A stretch of 64,000 bases of DNA from Mesobacillus harenae (GTDB taxonomy: Bacteria; Bacillota; Bacilli; Bacillales; Cytobacillaceae), in assembly GCF_013343715.1 (NCBI RefSeq), contig NZ_JABUNR010000003.1, positions 62,001 to 126,000 of the forward strand, written 5' to 3'. Shown here piece after piece: positions 8,205 through 16,878 of the stretch. The notes under the pieces are model-generated. The model saw nothing but the letters and a program-made list of their open reading frames with translations, was not told the DNA's origin and did no database searches. Both the position numbers and the translations under genes were made by a program. The first letter of the stretch is position 1; the number at the start of each line of letters is the position of its first letter.

Positions 8205-8250
8205 TCGTTGTCCTCCAGTCCATACGTCACTTAACGGTCGCTTGCGCTTT
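8205..8250 (+). repeat. 46-bp direct repeat, copy 1
   Basis: The stretch starting TCGTTGTCCTCCAGTCCATA and ending CGCTTGCGCTTTT recurs unchanged at 8354-8399. Related wording (CAGTCCATCCGTCGCTTAACG) appears at 34697 in another repeat cluster. Confidence 0.85.
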
Positions 8251-8353
8251 TTTTGTCTAGCTCCAACGACCAGTGACTAGTGAACTTCGCCCACCTCTCT
8301 ACGATAAGTCAACATCGAATCGCTTGTGCTCTTCGTGTTTCCTATATCTTAGG

Positions 8354-8399
8354 TCGTTGTCCTCCAGTCCATACGTCACTTAACGGTCGCTTGCGCTTT
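8354..8399 (+). repeat. 46-bp direct repeat, copy 2
   Basis: Identical to 8205-8250, 149 bases downstream. The DNA between the copies (8251-8353) has no gene that I can support. Confidence 0.85.
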
Positions 8400-8430
8400 T
8401 TCTACCTAAAAAGTGTTTTATCGGTGATTA

Positions 8431-8439
8431 TGCTATACT
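8431..8439 (+). promoter_or_regulatory. Candidate extended -10 promoter for the EcsC gene
   Basis: TGCTATACT gives an extended -10 (TGnTATACT) 37 bases before the start codon. No convincing -35 is seen. Confidence 0.45.
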
Positions 8440-8475
8440 TAAAGAAATATTTGGTGTGCTTGGAGGTTTTTAGAT

Positions 8476-9327
8476 ATGGTTTTAACGGACCGCGAGAAGA
8501 CCGTACTCAATGAAATAAAAGAGTGGGAAGAACAGCTCTACAGTTATGAACCGAATGATTTGGAACTTGCCTATGACAGGTTTCTGGATCGTTCTTTTTC
8601 GCTTTTGCCTAAGGAAGCCCAACAGCAGTTTTTTAATTCCTTTGACAATTGGCTTTTTCACTTGCATGCGCTAATTCAGGGCTCACAGCTGCAAATGGAT
8701 GCAAAAGAACGAATCATGACAGCTGGACGTATTTTTAACGAAGAAATAGAATCAGTCAAAGATTTGAGAGCTTTATCGATTGATCAGCTCCAATACATAG
8801 CGCATCAACAGATAGCGCGACATCGCCTTTACTCCTTTGTCCAAGGCGGTTTAACTGGAACGGGAGGAGCTTTGATGCTTGGAGCGGATCTGCCTGCTAT
8901 TGCTGCTGTGAATCTCCGCTCAGTGCAGCTGATTGCCATGACATATGGCTTTGAAGTCAATACGCCTTTTGAAATGATGACTTCTTTGAAAGTATTTCAT
9001 GCTGCCACCCTCCCAGCGAGACTGCAGAGTGCAGGATGGGACGAGCTGATTCAGGACTTAGAGACGATGGAAGATAACTATTTTTATGAGGGCAAAGAGG
9101 ATTTAACAGATCTTTCTTGGCTTGAACAGCCGATTAAACAGGTGTTTAAGGGTTTGGCTATCCTTCTGTTCCGCAAGAAAAGTGTTCAGGGATTACCGGT
9201 CATCAGTATGGCTATTGGAGCTGGATCGAACTATCAGATGACAAGGAGAGTTACCGATTTTGCACATAAATTCTATCAAAAGAGATATTTTTTAGAGAAA
9301 GGTGTATCCTCCCATGAGCAATTTTGA
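8476..9327 (+). CDS. EcsC family protein
   Basis: A 283-residue protein of the EcsC family, named after a gene next to the Ecs ABC transporter but of unknown function. A helical N-terminal half is followed by the family core around GGLTGTGGALMLGADLPA and NLRSVQLIAMTYGF, and a C-terminal hydrophobic patch AIGAGSNYQ. The ATG has TTGGAGG upstream. The end overlaps the start of moaB by 14 bases, so the two are probably translated from one transcript. The function cannot be read from the sequence. Confidence 0.82.
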   Translation: MVLTDREKTVLNEIKEWEEQLYSYEPNDLELAYDRFLDRSFSLLPKEAQQQFFNSFDNWLFHLHALIQGSQLQMDAKERIMTAGRIFNEEIESVKDLRALSIDQLQYIAHQQIARHRLYSFVQGGLTGTGGALMLGADLPAIAAVNLRSVQLIAMTYGFEVNTPFEMMTSLKVFHAATLPARLQSAGWDELIQDLETMEDNYFYEGKEDLTDLSWLEQPIKQVFKGLAILLFRKKSVQGLPVISMAIGAGSNYQMTRRVTDFAHKFYQKRYFLEKGVSSHEQF

Positions 9328-9826
9328 ACACAAGCAGGCAGCGCCGAAGCAAGTTCGATGTATGGTAATTACGGTTAGCGACACGAGAAACGAGAACACA
9401 GACAAAAGTGGCCGTCTTATAATTCAGCTTCTGGAAGAAGCAGGGCATACTGTCAATGCCTATTCTATTGTAAAAGATGATGCAGAAGCTATTAGGACAT
9501 CGGTATTGCAGGGCAGTGAAAATCCGGAAATCGATGCAGTTGTCACTAATGGGGGCACTGGCATAGCAAAAAGAGATGTCACCATTGAAACAGTTCAAGG
9601 TTTATTTGAGAAGGAAATTACTGGATTCGGAGAGCTTTTTAGAATATTAAGTTACCAGGAGGATATTGGGTCAGCTGCAATACTTTCCAGAGCTGCAGCC
9701 GGAGTCATTAATGACAAAGCAGTTTTTTGTACGCCTGGCTCAACCGGTGCCGTCAAGTTGGCTATGAATAAATTGATTTTACCCGAGCTTGGACATGTCA
9801 TCCAGGAACTAAAAAAGGATTTATAA
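9314..9826 (+). CDS. moaB: Molybdenum cofactor biosynthesis protein MoaB
   Basis: Adenylates molybdopterin in molybdenum cofactor synthesis (MogA/MoaB family). The 170-residue protein has the MPT-binding motif TNGGTGIAKRD and the downstream FCTPGSTGAVKLAM. I use the ATG at 9314, with AAAGGTG about ten bases upstream; a GTG four codons earlier is less likely. It overlaps the EcsC gene end by 14 bases. No other molybdopterin gene is in the window, as is usual for this locus in Bacillus. A strong terminator follows. Confidence 0.93.
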   Translation: MSNFEHKQAAPKQVRCMVITVSDTRNENTDKSGRLIIQLLEEAGHTVNAYSIVKDDAEAIRTSVLQGSENPEIDAVVTNGGTGIAKRDVTIETVQGLFEKEITGFGELFRILSYQEDIGSAAILSRAAAGVINDKAVFCTPGSTGAVKLAMNKLILPELGHVIQELKKDL

Positions 9827-9830
9827 GCAG

Positions 9831-9862
9831 AAAACCCCGCTTGAATTAGAGCGGGGTTTTTA
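9831..9862. terminator. Bidirectional terminator
   Basis: AAAACCCCGCT / AGCGGGGTTTT stem with a T run on the plus strand and an A run (T on the minus strand) on the other side. It serves both moaB and the convergent small gene. Confidence 0.92.
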
Positions 9863-10174
9863 TTGATGGACTTTTGTTTGAATATCCTGGTGAGTTCTGT
9901 ACCAAAGCCACAAATCGTTGATGATGGATGCTAACTCGGCTATCTCATAATTTAATTGGCAAGATCGATTAAAATCTTGCTCATCAGATAACTCGGCCTG
10001 TTTCGAGTTTATTTTGTGCTCCAAATCGGAGATGCGATCCGGAATCGAGCCGCGTATTTTTTCCCAATAAAGAAGTATATCCTGCTGTGTTCTAACACTG
10101 AAATTGTCCCAGGCCTCTTTAAAAGCAGGAATAGGAATTCCCAGCCGGTTGTCCTTCTTAAAATACTGTTCCAT
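9860..10174 (-). CDS. Conserved hypothetical protein, 104 aa
   Basis: A soluble, charged protein rich in Trp, Gln and Ile, predicted to be helical with coiled-coil-like spacing around DRISDLEHKINSKQAELS. I do not recognise a named domain. The ATG at 10174 has GGGGGCGG upstream on the minus strand, which supports translation. It is convergent with moaB and divergent from argG, with a shared terminator. Its function is unknown. Confidence 0.7.
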   Translation of the reverse strand: MEQYFKKDNRLGIPIPAFKEAWDNFSVRTQQDILLYWEKIRGSIPDRISDLEHKINSKQAELSDEQDFNRSCQLNYEIAELASIINDLWLWYRTHQDIQTKVHQ

Positions 10175-10484
10175 CTTGCCGCCCCCAAAAACTTTTGTAT
10201 GCCCCTATTCTACTATATTAGTGCTGGCATGTCTTGAACTACCCGCCACTTAGCGGCCTTGGTTTGATTGAAGTGGGGAATGCCTAAAATCGTAAAGTAT
10301 CGCTTTTGTTCCCTCTTAGATATACAAAACTCACAAAGGCCCTGTTGGATAGACAAGCTGGAAAAGGTAAGATAATTATTAAAATCTTACATGCATTTAA
10401 TGTTTGTTAGTCAGAAACATTCCGGAATCGAGTTTGTACCCTCCTTGTTTTGTATAAATTGTCTTCTGCACAGAAGCCGATTTT

Positions 10485-10522
10485 AAGAATAAGATTGTAA
10501 TTCTTATAATAAACTTATTCTT
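10485..10522. other. Inverted repeat in the argG upstream region
   Basis: AAGAATAAG at 10485-10493 pairs perfectly with CTTATTCTT at 10514-10522; a TATAAT hexamer (10505-10510) lies inside the loop. This could be an operator around a promoter or an RNA hairpin. The rest of 10175-10699 shows only AT-rich DNA and the ARG boxes. Confidence 0.4.
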
Positions 10523-10561
10523 TCCTAAACTTTGAAAACCTTAATATACGGGCACTCTTAA

Positions 10562-10575
10562 CAATTTTATTCATA
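10562..10575 (-). promoter_or_regulatory. Candidate ARG box (distal)
   Basis: On the minus strand this reads TATGAATAAAATTG, close to the ArgR/AhrC consensus CATGAATAAAAATTCAAG. It lies about 130 bases upstream of argG. Confidence 0.45.
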
Positions 10576-10642
10576 ATTTATTAAAGACTTTTAAAAAAGG
10601 GATTGAAATTTGTGCGGAAAACTGGTAGATTTTTATTAATGT

Positions 10643-10677
10643 TGAATAAAAATATATATAACTGTATAAATATTCAA
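10643..10677 (+). promoter_or_regulatory. Candidate paired ARG boxes before argG
   Basis: TGAATAAAAATATATA (from 10643) and TGTATAAATATTCAA (10663-10677) are adjacent ARG-box-like sequences, 22 bases before the argG start. This fits arginine repression by AhrC/ArgR. The matches are AT-rich and thus not proof. Confidence 0.55.
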
Positions 10678-10699
10678 AGTTGAAAAGGGGTTTTTAAAC

Positions 10700-11905
10700 A
10701 TGAACAAACAAAAAGTGGTACTCGCATATTCAGGTGGACTTGATACGTCCGTTGCAATAAAGTGGCTTCAGGAACAGGGATACGCTGTTGTCGCCTGCTG
10801 CCTCGATGTTGGAGAAGGAAAAGATCTTGATTTTATAAAAGAAAAAGCGATTAAAGTTGGAGCGGTTGAATCTTACGTAATTGATGCCAGACAAGAATTT
10901 GCAGATGAGTTTGCTTTGATAGCATTACAGGCTCACACGCTTTATGAAGGAAAATATCCGCTCGTATCCGCGTTATCCCGTCCGTTAATCGCAAAGAAGC
11001 TGGTTGAGGTTGCTGAAGCGGAAGGAGCTGTTGCAGTTGCACACGGCTGTACTGGAAAAGGGAACGACCAAGTAAGGTTTGAAGTTTCAATATCGGCATT
11101 AAACCCTGACCTTCAGGTATTAGCTCCAGTTAGAGAATGGAAATGGTCGAGGGAAGAAGAGATCGAATATGCTAAACAAAACAATATTCCTATTCCTATA
11201 AACTTAAACAGCCCGTTCTCGATTGACCAGAATTTATGGGGACGCAGCAATGAATGCGGAGTTCTTGAAGATCCTTGGGCAGCACCGCCAGAAGAGGCTT
11301 ATGATTTAACCGTTAGCCTTGAAGATGCTCCTGACACTTCAGACACGTTGGAAATTGCATTTGAGCAAGGCGTGCCTGTAAGTTTAAATGGGAAGAAACT
11401 GCCATTATATGAATTAATTCTTGAACTGAACGGTCTAGCAGGTAAGCATGGGGTTGGAAGAATCGATCATGTTGAAAATCGCCTGGTCGGGATAAAGTCT
11501 CGTGAGATTTACGAATGTCCGGGAGCTATAACACTTATAAAAGCTCATAAGGAGCTGGAAGATATTACGCTTGTAAAAGAACTTGCTCACTTCAAACCAG
11601 TTATTGAAAAGAAAATTACTGAGCTAATTTATGAGGGATTATGGTTTTCGCCGCTGCGTAACGCACTTGAAGCATTTTTAAAGGAAACTCAACAACACGT
11701 AACAGGAGTGGTTAGAGTCAAGCTCTTCAAGGGGCATGCCATTGTAGAAGGGAGAAAATCTCCTTACTCTTTATACGATGAGAAACTGGCGACCTATACA
11801 TCTGATGATGCATTTGATCATAGCGCAGCCGTTGGATTCATTAATCTATGGGGGCTGCCAACGAAAGTTCAAAGTATTGTACAAAACAAGAAGGTGACAG
11901 TGTGA
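10700..11905 (+). CDS. argG: Argininosuccinate synthase
   Basis: Joins citrulline and aspartate with ATP to form argininosuccinate in arginine synthesis. The 401-residue protein starts with the N-type ATP pyrophosphatase loop [15 protein letters not shown], and later shows [14 protein letters not shown] and the synthetase signature [13 protein letters not shown]. The ATG has AAAAGGGG upstream. The stop codon overlaps the GTG start of argH (GTGA), so the two are translationally coupled. Upstream ARG-like boxes suggest repression by arginine. Confidence 0.98.
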   Translation: MNKQKVVLAYSGGLDTSVAIKWLQEQGYAVVACCLDVGEGKDLDFIKEKAIKVGAVESYVIDARQEFADEFALIALQAHTLYEGKYPLVSALSRPLIAKKLVEVAEAEGAVAVAHGCTGKGNDQVRFEVSISALNPDLQVLAPVREWKWSREEEIEYAKQNNIPIPINLNSPFSIDQNLWGRSNECGVLEDPWAAPPEEAYDLTVSLEDAPDTSDTLEIAFEQGVPVSLNGKKLPLYELILELNGLAGKHGVGRIDHVENRLVGIKSREIYECPGAITLIKAHKELEDITLVKELAHFKPVIEKKITELIYEGLWFSPLRNALEAFLKETQQHVTGVVRVKLFKGHAIVEGRKSPYSLYDEKLATYTSDDAFDHSAAVGFINLWGLPTKVQSIVQNKKVTV

Positions 11906-13281
11906 AAAAATTATGGGGCGGGAGATTCACTGCTACAGCAGAAGAGTGGGTCGAAGAGTTTGGCGCCTCAATATCTTTTGACCAAGAATTAGTGCTTGAG
12001 GATATTGAAGGAAGCCTGGCGCATGTATTAATGCTTGAAAAGTGCGGTATTATCTCCAAAGAAGACCGTAATGCCATTGTAACTGGCTTAAAGGAGTTAA
12101 AAGAAAGTGCGGTTAAGGATGAGTTAACCTACTCCCTTGAACTTGAAGATATCCATTTAAACCTGGAAAGTAAGCTAACGAACAAGATCGGCCCGGCTGG
12201 CGGAAAGCTTCATACCGCCAGGAGCCGTAATGATCAGGTTGCTGTTGATATGCATTTATATTTGCGCAGGGAGATCGAAGAAATCATAGGGTTAATTGGA
12301 GAATTCCAAGAAGCCCTGCTTTCCCAGGCAAAAGACAATATAGAAACCATTATGCCTGGTTATACTCACTTGCAAAGAGCTCAGCCGATCTCTTTTGCCC
12401 ATCATCTAATGGCTTACTTTTGGATGCTTGACAGAGACAAGCAGCGCTTAAGTGAGGGACTTAAGAGAGTCAACAAGTCGCCGCTTGGGGCTGGAGCGCT
12501 TGCAGGAACGACTTTTCCAATCGATCGTCACTATACAGCAGACCTTCTTGGATTTGACGGGATTTACGAAAATAGCTTGGATGCAGTCAGTGATAGAGAC
12601 TTCATAATTGAATTCCTGTCTTCAAGTTCAATCATGATGATGCACTTATCAAGGCTTTCTGAAGAAATGATTTTATGGTCAACCCAAGAGTTTGGCTTCA
12701 TCGAATTGGATGATCGCTTTGCAACAGGAAGCAGTATTATGCCGCAAAAGAAGAACCCTGACATGGCTGAACTTATCCGCGGAAAGACCGGGAGAGTATA
12801 TGGGAGCATGATCGGCCTGCTAACGGTTTTAAAAGGCCTGCCTCTCGCTTATAACAAGGACATGCAGGAAGACAAAGAAGGTATGTTTGATACCGTTAAA
12901 ACGGTAAAGGGCTCCTTGAAAATCTTTGCCGGTATGATTAATACAATGGCGGTAAATAAAGAGGCTATGGGGAACGCGGTTAAAAAGGATTTCTCTAATG
13001 CAACTGAATTGGCTGATTACTTAGCTGGGAAGGGCTTGCCATTTAGAGAGGCTCATGAAGTGGTTGGAAAGCTTGTTTTGGAATGCATTCAGCGAAGCTG
13101 TTATCTTGCCGACTTGCCAATTGAAGAGTTTAAATCAGCCAGCTCGTTATTTGAACCAGATATATATGAAGTATTAAGTCCTTACGAGGCTGTGAAAAGA
13201 AGAATCAGCAGCGGAGGCACCGGGTTTAGTGAGGTAACCGCGATGATTGCTAAGGCAGAACAAACCCTAAAAGAAAAATAA
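11902..13281 (+). CDS. argH: Argininosuccinate lyase
   Basis: Splits argininosuccinate into arginine and fumarate, the last arginine step. The 459-residue protein belongs to the fumarase/aspartase superfamily and carries the signature [12 protein letters not shown] (around residue 285), with [18 protein letters not shown] nearer the N terminus. I use the GTG at 11902, which follows AAGAAGGTGAC and overlaps the argG stop by four bases; the longer frame runs inside argG. It ends the argGH operon at a clear terminator. Confidence 0.98.
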   Translation: MKKLWGGRFTATAEEWVEEFGASISFDQELVLEDIEGSLAHVLMLEKCGIISKEDRNAIVTGLKELKESAVKDELTYSLELEDIHLNLESKLTNKIGPAGGKLHTARSRNDQVAVDMHLYLRREIEEIIGLIGEFQEALLSQAKDNIETIMPGYTHLQRAQPISFAHHLMAYFWMLDRDKQRLSEGLKRVNKSPLGAGALAGTTFPIDRHYTADLLGFDGIYENSLDAVSDRDFIIEFLSSSSIMMMHLSRLSEEMILWSTQEFGFIELDDRFATGSSIMPQKKNPDMAELIRGKTGRVYGSMIGLLTVLKGLPLAYNKDMQEDKEGMFDTVKTVKGSLKIFAGMINTMAVNKEAMGNAVKKDFSNATELADYLAGKGLPFREAHEVVGKLVLECIQRSCYLADLPIEEFKSASSLFEPDIYEVLSPYEAVKRRISSGGTGFSEVTAMIAKAEQTLKEK

Positions 13282-13283
13282 CA

Positions 13284-13319
13284 GCACACAGCCTGGGATG
13301 GCTGCGTGCTTCTTTTTTG
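13284..13319 (+). terminator. Intrinsic terminator after argH
   Basis: AGCACACAGCC pairs with GGCTGCGTGCT (one G-U type pair) followed by TCTTTTTTG. Confidence 0.85.
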
Positions 13320-13335
13320 TTTGTTAGTCAGAGAG

Positions 13336-13785
13336 TTATATGTCTTTTGGAGTTCGAACGATTAGAACATCACAAGCTGCATAGCGGGTTATATGTTCGG
13401 AAACACTCCCAATAATCAAACGCTCTACAGCATTCATCCCTGTTGCACCGCAAATGATTAAATCAGCTTGGTATTTTCTAGCAACCTCTTTTGCAATCTT
13501 CACTCTTGGGGAACCGTAGTCGATTTCATAGGTAACATTTTCGACTCCTTGCTCGATTGCATCATGCTTATAGCTTTCCATAAGCTGAGTAGCAAAGCGT
13601 TCCGCCCGTTCTGCGATGGTTCGGTCGTAGGCCTCAACGGTAGCAAATGTTCGGAGATCAACAATGTGGGTCAGGACAATCCTCGCAGAGTTTCGCTTGG
13701 CAATTTCAATTGCCTTTTTAAAAGCCCAAGCAGCTTCCTTAGAACCATCCACGGCAACTAAAATGTTTTTGTACATCAGTCCCAT
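13336..13785 (-). CDS. Universal stress protein, UspA family
   Basis: A 149-residue single Usp domain. The start LVAVDGSKEAAWAF and the ATP-binding pattern G-x2-G-x9-G-[ST] in GATGMNAVERLIIGSVS place it in the ATP-binding UspA group. Such proteins are induced under stress or starvation; the precise role is unknown. The ATG at 13785 follows AAAGGAGG on the minus strand. It is convergent with argH and divergent from a small plus-strand gene. Confidence 0.93.
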   Translation of the reverse strand: MGLMYKNILVAVDGSKEAAWAFKKAIEIAKRNSARIVLTHIVDLRTFATVEAYDRTIAERAERFATQLMESYKHDAIEQGVENVTYEIDYGSPRVKIAKEVARKYQADLIICGATGMNAVERLIIGSVSEHITRYAACDVLIVRTPKDI

Positions 13786-13887
13786 AGTACTCTCCTCCTT
13801 TATTTAATTATACAATATTTGCTAACGTATATCCTTGACAATCTAATGAACACTAAAGAAGGACTAAAGAGAAGGGGGGCAAAAAAG

Positions 13888-14055
13888 ATGAAAAACGAAG
13901 GACCAAAAGGACAGTCTTCTTTAATTTACGATGAGCAGGGAGCAGGGCAGGTTAGCAGACAGATAATGGATTCTTATAACAGTGGTGTGCTAGACCCAGC
14001 AGAACATAAAATGAAGCTTGGCATAACAGATGACACCGAGGAGAGCTTACACTGA
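13888..14055 (+). CDS. Small conserved-type protein, 55 aa
   Basis: A short, polar protein (MKNEGPKGQSSLIYDEQ at the N terminus, MKLGITDDTEES near the C terminus) without membrane segments. I believe it is real because the ATG is preceded by GAAGGGGGG with correct spacing and a perfect terminator follows the stop codon by one base. It is a monocistronic gene divergent from the universal stress protein. The function is unknown. The frame could be opened further upstream but only the ATG at 13888 has a ribosome binding site. Confidence 0.7.
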   Translation: MKNEGPKGQSSLIYDEQGAGQVSRQIMDSYNSGVLDPAEHKMKLGITDDTEESLH

Positions 14056-14056
14056 T

Positions 14057-14085
14057 AATCGGGCTGATCAAGCCCGATTTTTTTT
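14057..14085 (+). terminator. Intrinsic terminator after the 55-aa gene
   Basis: AATCGGGCT / AGCCCGATT perfect stem with a 5-base loop and a run of eight T residues. Confidence 0.92.
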
Positions 14086-14187
14086 ATGGATTAATTCTAA
14101 GTACAGTGGCTAGTGGTTTCCCTCACCGCTACTAACTCAACACCTGGTTGCTTTACTATTGTTAAATGAGAAAGATGGGTACAAAAG

Positions 14188-14201
14188 TGTTTTTAAAAAC
14201 A
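14188..14201. promoter_or_regulatory. Palindrome upstream of ald
   Basis: TGTTTTTAAAAACA is a perfect 14-bp palindrome 56 bases before the ald start. It may be an operator; I cannot name the regulator. AT-rich palindromes can arise by chance. Confidence 0.35.
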
Positions 14202-14256
14202 TACTATGGTGGTATAGAAGAACGGTCAACATTGCTAATATGGGGGGGCGGTGATC

Positions 14257-15381
14257 ATGCGTATTGGTGTGCCTGTCGAATTAAAGAATAATGAGAATAG
14301 AGTAGCGATAACGCCTTCAGGGGTAGTAACCCTTATTTCTTCGGGCCATGATGTATTTATTGAAACGAATGCAGGAGCTGGGTCGGGATTTACTGACGAA
14401 GACTATAGAAAGGCCGGCGCTGCAATTGTTCCGTCTGCTAAAGAAGCTTGGTCCAATGAAATGGTCATGAAAGTAAAAGAGCCTCTCCCCTCAGAGTATC
14501 AATATTTCCGTGAAGGATTAATATTGTTTACATATTTGCATCTAGCCGCGGATCCGCAGCTAACAAAATCTTTATTAGATCATAAAGTTATTGGAATTGC
14601 TTACGAGACTGTACAGCTTTCTAATGGATCACTTCCATTATTAACTCCTATGAGTGAAGTAGCCGGAAGAATGTCTGCTCAAATAGGAGCCCAGTTTTTA
14701 GAGAAAGTACATGGAGGGATGGGCATCCTGCTTTCGGGTGTACCGGGAGTGCAGAGGGGACGGGTTACAATTATTGGCGGGGGTATAGCAGGAACGAATG
14801 CAGCAAAAATGGCGATCGGATTGGGAGCTAGAGTAACAATTATTGATCTGAACCCTGAACGTCTACGGCAGCTTGATGATATTTTTGGCAATGATGTTAC
14901 AACATTGATATCAAATCCGTATAATATTGCTGATGCGGTAAAGCAGTCAGATCTTGTGATTGGAGCCGTTTTAATTCCCGGGGCAAAGGCACCAAGGCTT
15001 GTGACAGCTGAGATGGTTAAGTCAATGAAAAGAGGTTCAGTAATCGTTGATATTGCGATTGACCAGGGAGGGTTATTTGAGACAACTGGCCGGATTACGA
15101 CCCACGATAAACCGACTTACGAAATGTATGGCGTAGTGCATTACGCAGTTGCTAATATGCCAGGCGCCGTACCTCGGACTTCCACCATTGCGCTTACTAA
15201 TGTAACAGTACCGTTTGCCTTGCAAATTGCAAATAACGGCTACAAACAGGCTTGCCTTGATAATGAAGCATTATTAAAAGGAATTAATACACTGAATGGC
15301 ACTGTGACGTACAAGGCAGTTGCCGACGCTCAAAACCTCCAATATACTAATGCTGAAGCTCTTTTAAAGAGGATGAATTAA
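14257..15381 (+). CDS. ald: Alanine dehydrogenase
   Basis: NAD-dependent oxidative deamination of L-alanine to pyruvate and ammonia, used for alanine catabolism and sporulation energy in Bacillus. The 374-residue protein has the substrate Lys K74 (VKVKEP region) and catalytic His H95 (YLHLAAD), the Rossmann motif [15 protein letters not shown], and [13 protein letters not shown] prefer the ATG at 14257 after the G-rich ribosome binding site to the in-frame GTG two codons earlier. It is monocistronic, with a palindrome upstream. Confidence 0.97.
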   Translation: MRIGVPVELKNNENRVAITPSGVVTLISSGHDVFIETNAGAGSGFTDEDYRKAGAAIVPSAKEAWSNEMVMKVKEPLPSEYQYFREGLILFTYLHLAADPQLTKSLLDHKVIGIAYETVQLSNGSLPLLTPMSEVAGRMSAQIGAQFLEKVHGGMGILLSGVPGVQRGRVTIIGGGIAGTNAAKMAIGLGARVTIIDLNPERLRQLDDIFGNDVTTLISNPYNIADAVKQSDLVIGAVLIPGAKAPRLVTAEMVKSMKRGSVIVDIAIDQGGLFETTGRITTHDKPTYEMYGVVHYAVANMPGAVPRTSTIALTNVTVPFALQIANNGYKQACLDNEALLKGINTLNGTVTYKAVADAQNLQYTNAEALLKRMN

Positions 15382-15421
15382 AACTTACAAGCTTAAAAAT
15401 AAATGACACAATTTTTTTCCA

Positions 15422-15451
15422 TTGACGAATGGGCTGTCTTTCTATTATAGT
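15422..15451 (+). promoter_or_regulatory. Promoter of the queF leader
   Basis: TTGACG and TATAGT with an 18-base spacer, about 50 bases before the riboswitch aptamer. Confidence 0.65.
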
Positions 15452-15497
15452 TACCTTTGTTAATTAAATAATTAAATATTAAACGTCCCCGTTTACG

Positions 15498-15534
15498 GGA
15501 GAGGTTCATAGCGAACACCCTCTATAAAAAACTA
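15498..15534 (+). ncRNA. PreQ1-I riboswitch aptamer
   Basis: GGAGAGGTTCATAGCGAACA followed by CCCTCTATAAAAAACTA matches the class I preQ1 aptamer: AGAGG pairs with CCTCT, and the A-rich tail ending in AAAAAACTA folds back to form the pseudoknot. It lies upstream of queF, a preQ1-producing gene, and a transporter. The hairpin at 15552 with a T run is the expression platform, so bound preQ1 should favour termination. The CTATGG just after the aptamer can pair with CCATA of the terminator's 5' arm, which could be the antiterminator. Confidence 0.93.
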
Positions 15535-15551
15535 TGGATTTGAATTTATTC

Positions 15552-15585
15552 AGCCATATCCTAGGAGGATATGGCTTTTTATTTT
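15552..15585 (+). terminator. Riboswitch-controlled terminator
   Basis: AGCCATATCCT pairs with AGGATATGGCT across a 3-base loop, followed by TTTTATTTT, 18 bases after the preQ1 aptamer. Confidence 0.9.
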
Positions 15586-15643
15586 CATAGCCGCTGTTTT
15601 TTGCTATGCCTCCTCGTTACGGTCAGACAAGGAGGTTTTTTTT

Positions 15644-16141
15644 ATGGCAGGAAGAAAAAGTGAAGAAATGCAGGATTTAACGCTGCTAGGAAATCAAGGA
15701 ACAAAGTATGCATTCGATTATGCTCCGGAGGTTTTGGAGTCATTTGATAATAAGCACCCATATCGGGATTATTTTGTTAAGTTTAATTGCCCAGAGTTTA
15801 CGAGCCTTTGTCCGATCACAGGCCAGCCTGACTTTGCTACTATCTATATCAGTTATATACCAGATGTAAAAATGGTAGAAAGTAAGTCATTAAAATTGTA
15901 TTTATTTAGCTTTAGGAATCATGGAGATTTCCATGAAGACTGCATGAACATTATTATGAACGATTTAATTAAGCTAATGGATCCAAAATATATTGAGGTT
16001 TGGGGAAAATTTACTCCTAGGGGCGGTATTTCAATCGATCCTTATACCAACTATGGAAAGCCAGGAACAAAATATGAACAAATGGCCGAGCATCGGCTTA
16101 TGAATCATGATATGTATCCTGAAAAAGTGGATAACCGTTAG
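15644..16141 (+). CDS. queF: NADPH-dependent 7-cyano-7-deazaguanine reductase QueF
   Basis: Reduces preQ0 to preQ1 with NADPH, a step toward queuosine in tRNA. The 165-residue, single-domain (type I) enzyme has the thioimide-forming Cys C56 and the Asp D63 in [14 protein letters not shown], and the QueF NADPH motif [20 protein letters not shown]. The ATG follows AAGGAGG. It is the first gene behind the preQ1 riboswitch and is separated by 16 bases from the transporter gene, so product feedback should turn off both genes. Confidence 0.97.
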   Translation: MAGRKSEEMQDLTLLGNQGTKYAFDYAPEVLESFDNKHPYRDYFVKFNCPEFTSLCPITGQPDFATIYISYIPDVKMVESKSLKLYLFSFRNHGDFHEDCMNIIMNDLIKLMDPKYIEVWGKFTPRGGISIDPYTNYGKPGTKYEQMAEHRLMNHDMYPEKVDNR

Positions 16142-16157
16142 GAAAGGAAGATAAGTC

Positions 16158-16787
16158 ATGCTCTTATATTTGAATGCTTTATTTGCAGGATTATTAATTC
16201 TGTCGAATATCCTGGCAGTAAAGCTATTTTCCCTTGGTGAGTGGGGGGTTCTTCCTGCAGCGGTCATTGTTTATGTTTTTACGTATCCAATCACCGATAT
16301 TATTGGGGAAGTTTATGGAAAGGATGCAGCTAGACAGACGGTAAAAGCCGGTCTTTTAACACAAATAGCTGCAGTTATTTTTATCTTTGCAGCGATTCAG
16401 CTGCCGGAGGCATCATTTTTCACCATGCAGCCCGAGTTTGAGTCTATTTTAAGCGGGAGCATTCGTATTACGATTGCAAGCCTGGTATCATATATGATCA
16501 GCCAAAACTTTGATGTCTTTGTGTTTCACAAACTAAAAGAAAAGCATGGAGATAAAAAGCTATGGCTTAGAAATAACCTTTCAACTTCATTGAGCCAGCT
16601 AGCTGATACAAGCCTGTTCATCTTAATTGCGTTTTATGGCACAATGCCTTTTGCGGCCTTGCTTGGCCTAATTGTAACTCAGTATGTTTTTAAAGTTGCT
16701 GTAGCCCTGGTAGACACGCCGTTGGTCTATTTTATAGTTAAACTGTGCAAAAAGGAAAAAAGTTCCCAGCTGAACATAGCTGGGTAA
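16158..16787 (+). CDS. yhhQ: Queuosine precursor transporter (VUT/YhhQ family)
   Basis: A 209-residue membrane protein with about six helices; YhhQ/VUT family proteins import queuosine precursors such as preQ0 and preQ1. Visible family features are NALFAGLLILSNILAVKLF and YPITDIIGEVYGK near the N terminus and DTPLVYFIVK near the end. The ATG follows GGAAAGGAAG. It forms an operon with queF behind the riboswitch, which strongly supports a role in preQ0/preQ1 uptake. A terminator follows directly after the stop codon. Confidence 0.9.
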   Translation: MLLYLNALFAGLLILSNILAVKLFSLGEWGVLPAAVIVYVFTYPITDIIGEVYGKDAARQTVKAGLLTQIAAVIFIFAAIQLPEASFFTMQPEFESILSGSIRITIASLVSYMISQNFDVFVFHKLKEKHGDKKLWLRNNLSTSLSQLADTSLFILIAFYGTMPFAALLGLIVTQYVFKVAVALVDTPLVYFIVKLCKKEKSSQLNIAG

Positions 16788-16820
16788 AAAGAGCAGCCGC
16801 GAAGGCTGCTCTTTCTTTTT
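16788..16820 (+). terminator. Intrinsic terminator after the queF operon
   Basis: AAAGAGCAGCC / GGCTGCTCTTT with loop GCGAA and a trailing T-rich run. Confidence 0.92.
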
Positions 16821-16878
16821 CAAGCTGCGGCAGCATTTGGATTACACCCTTAGTGCCACTTTTTTTAGTAGTCCATTT

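Noticed and set aside
8280-8513. 77-codon plus-strand frame before the EcsC gene
   Set aside because: It covers the 46-bp repeat and then runs into the EcsC gene in another frame; no ribosome binding site.
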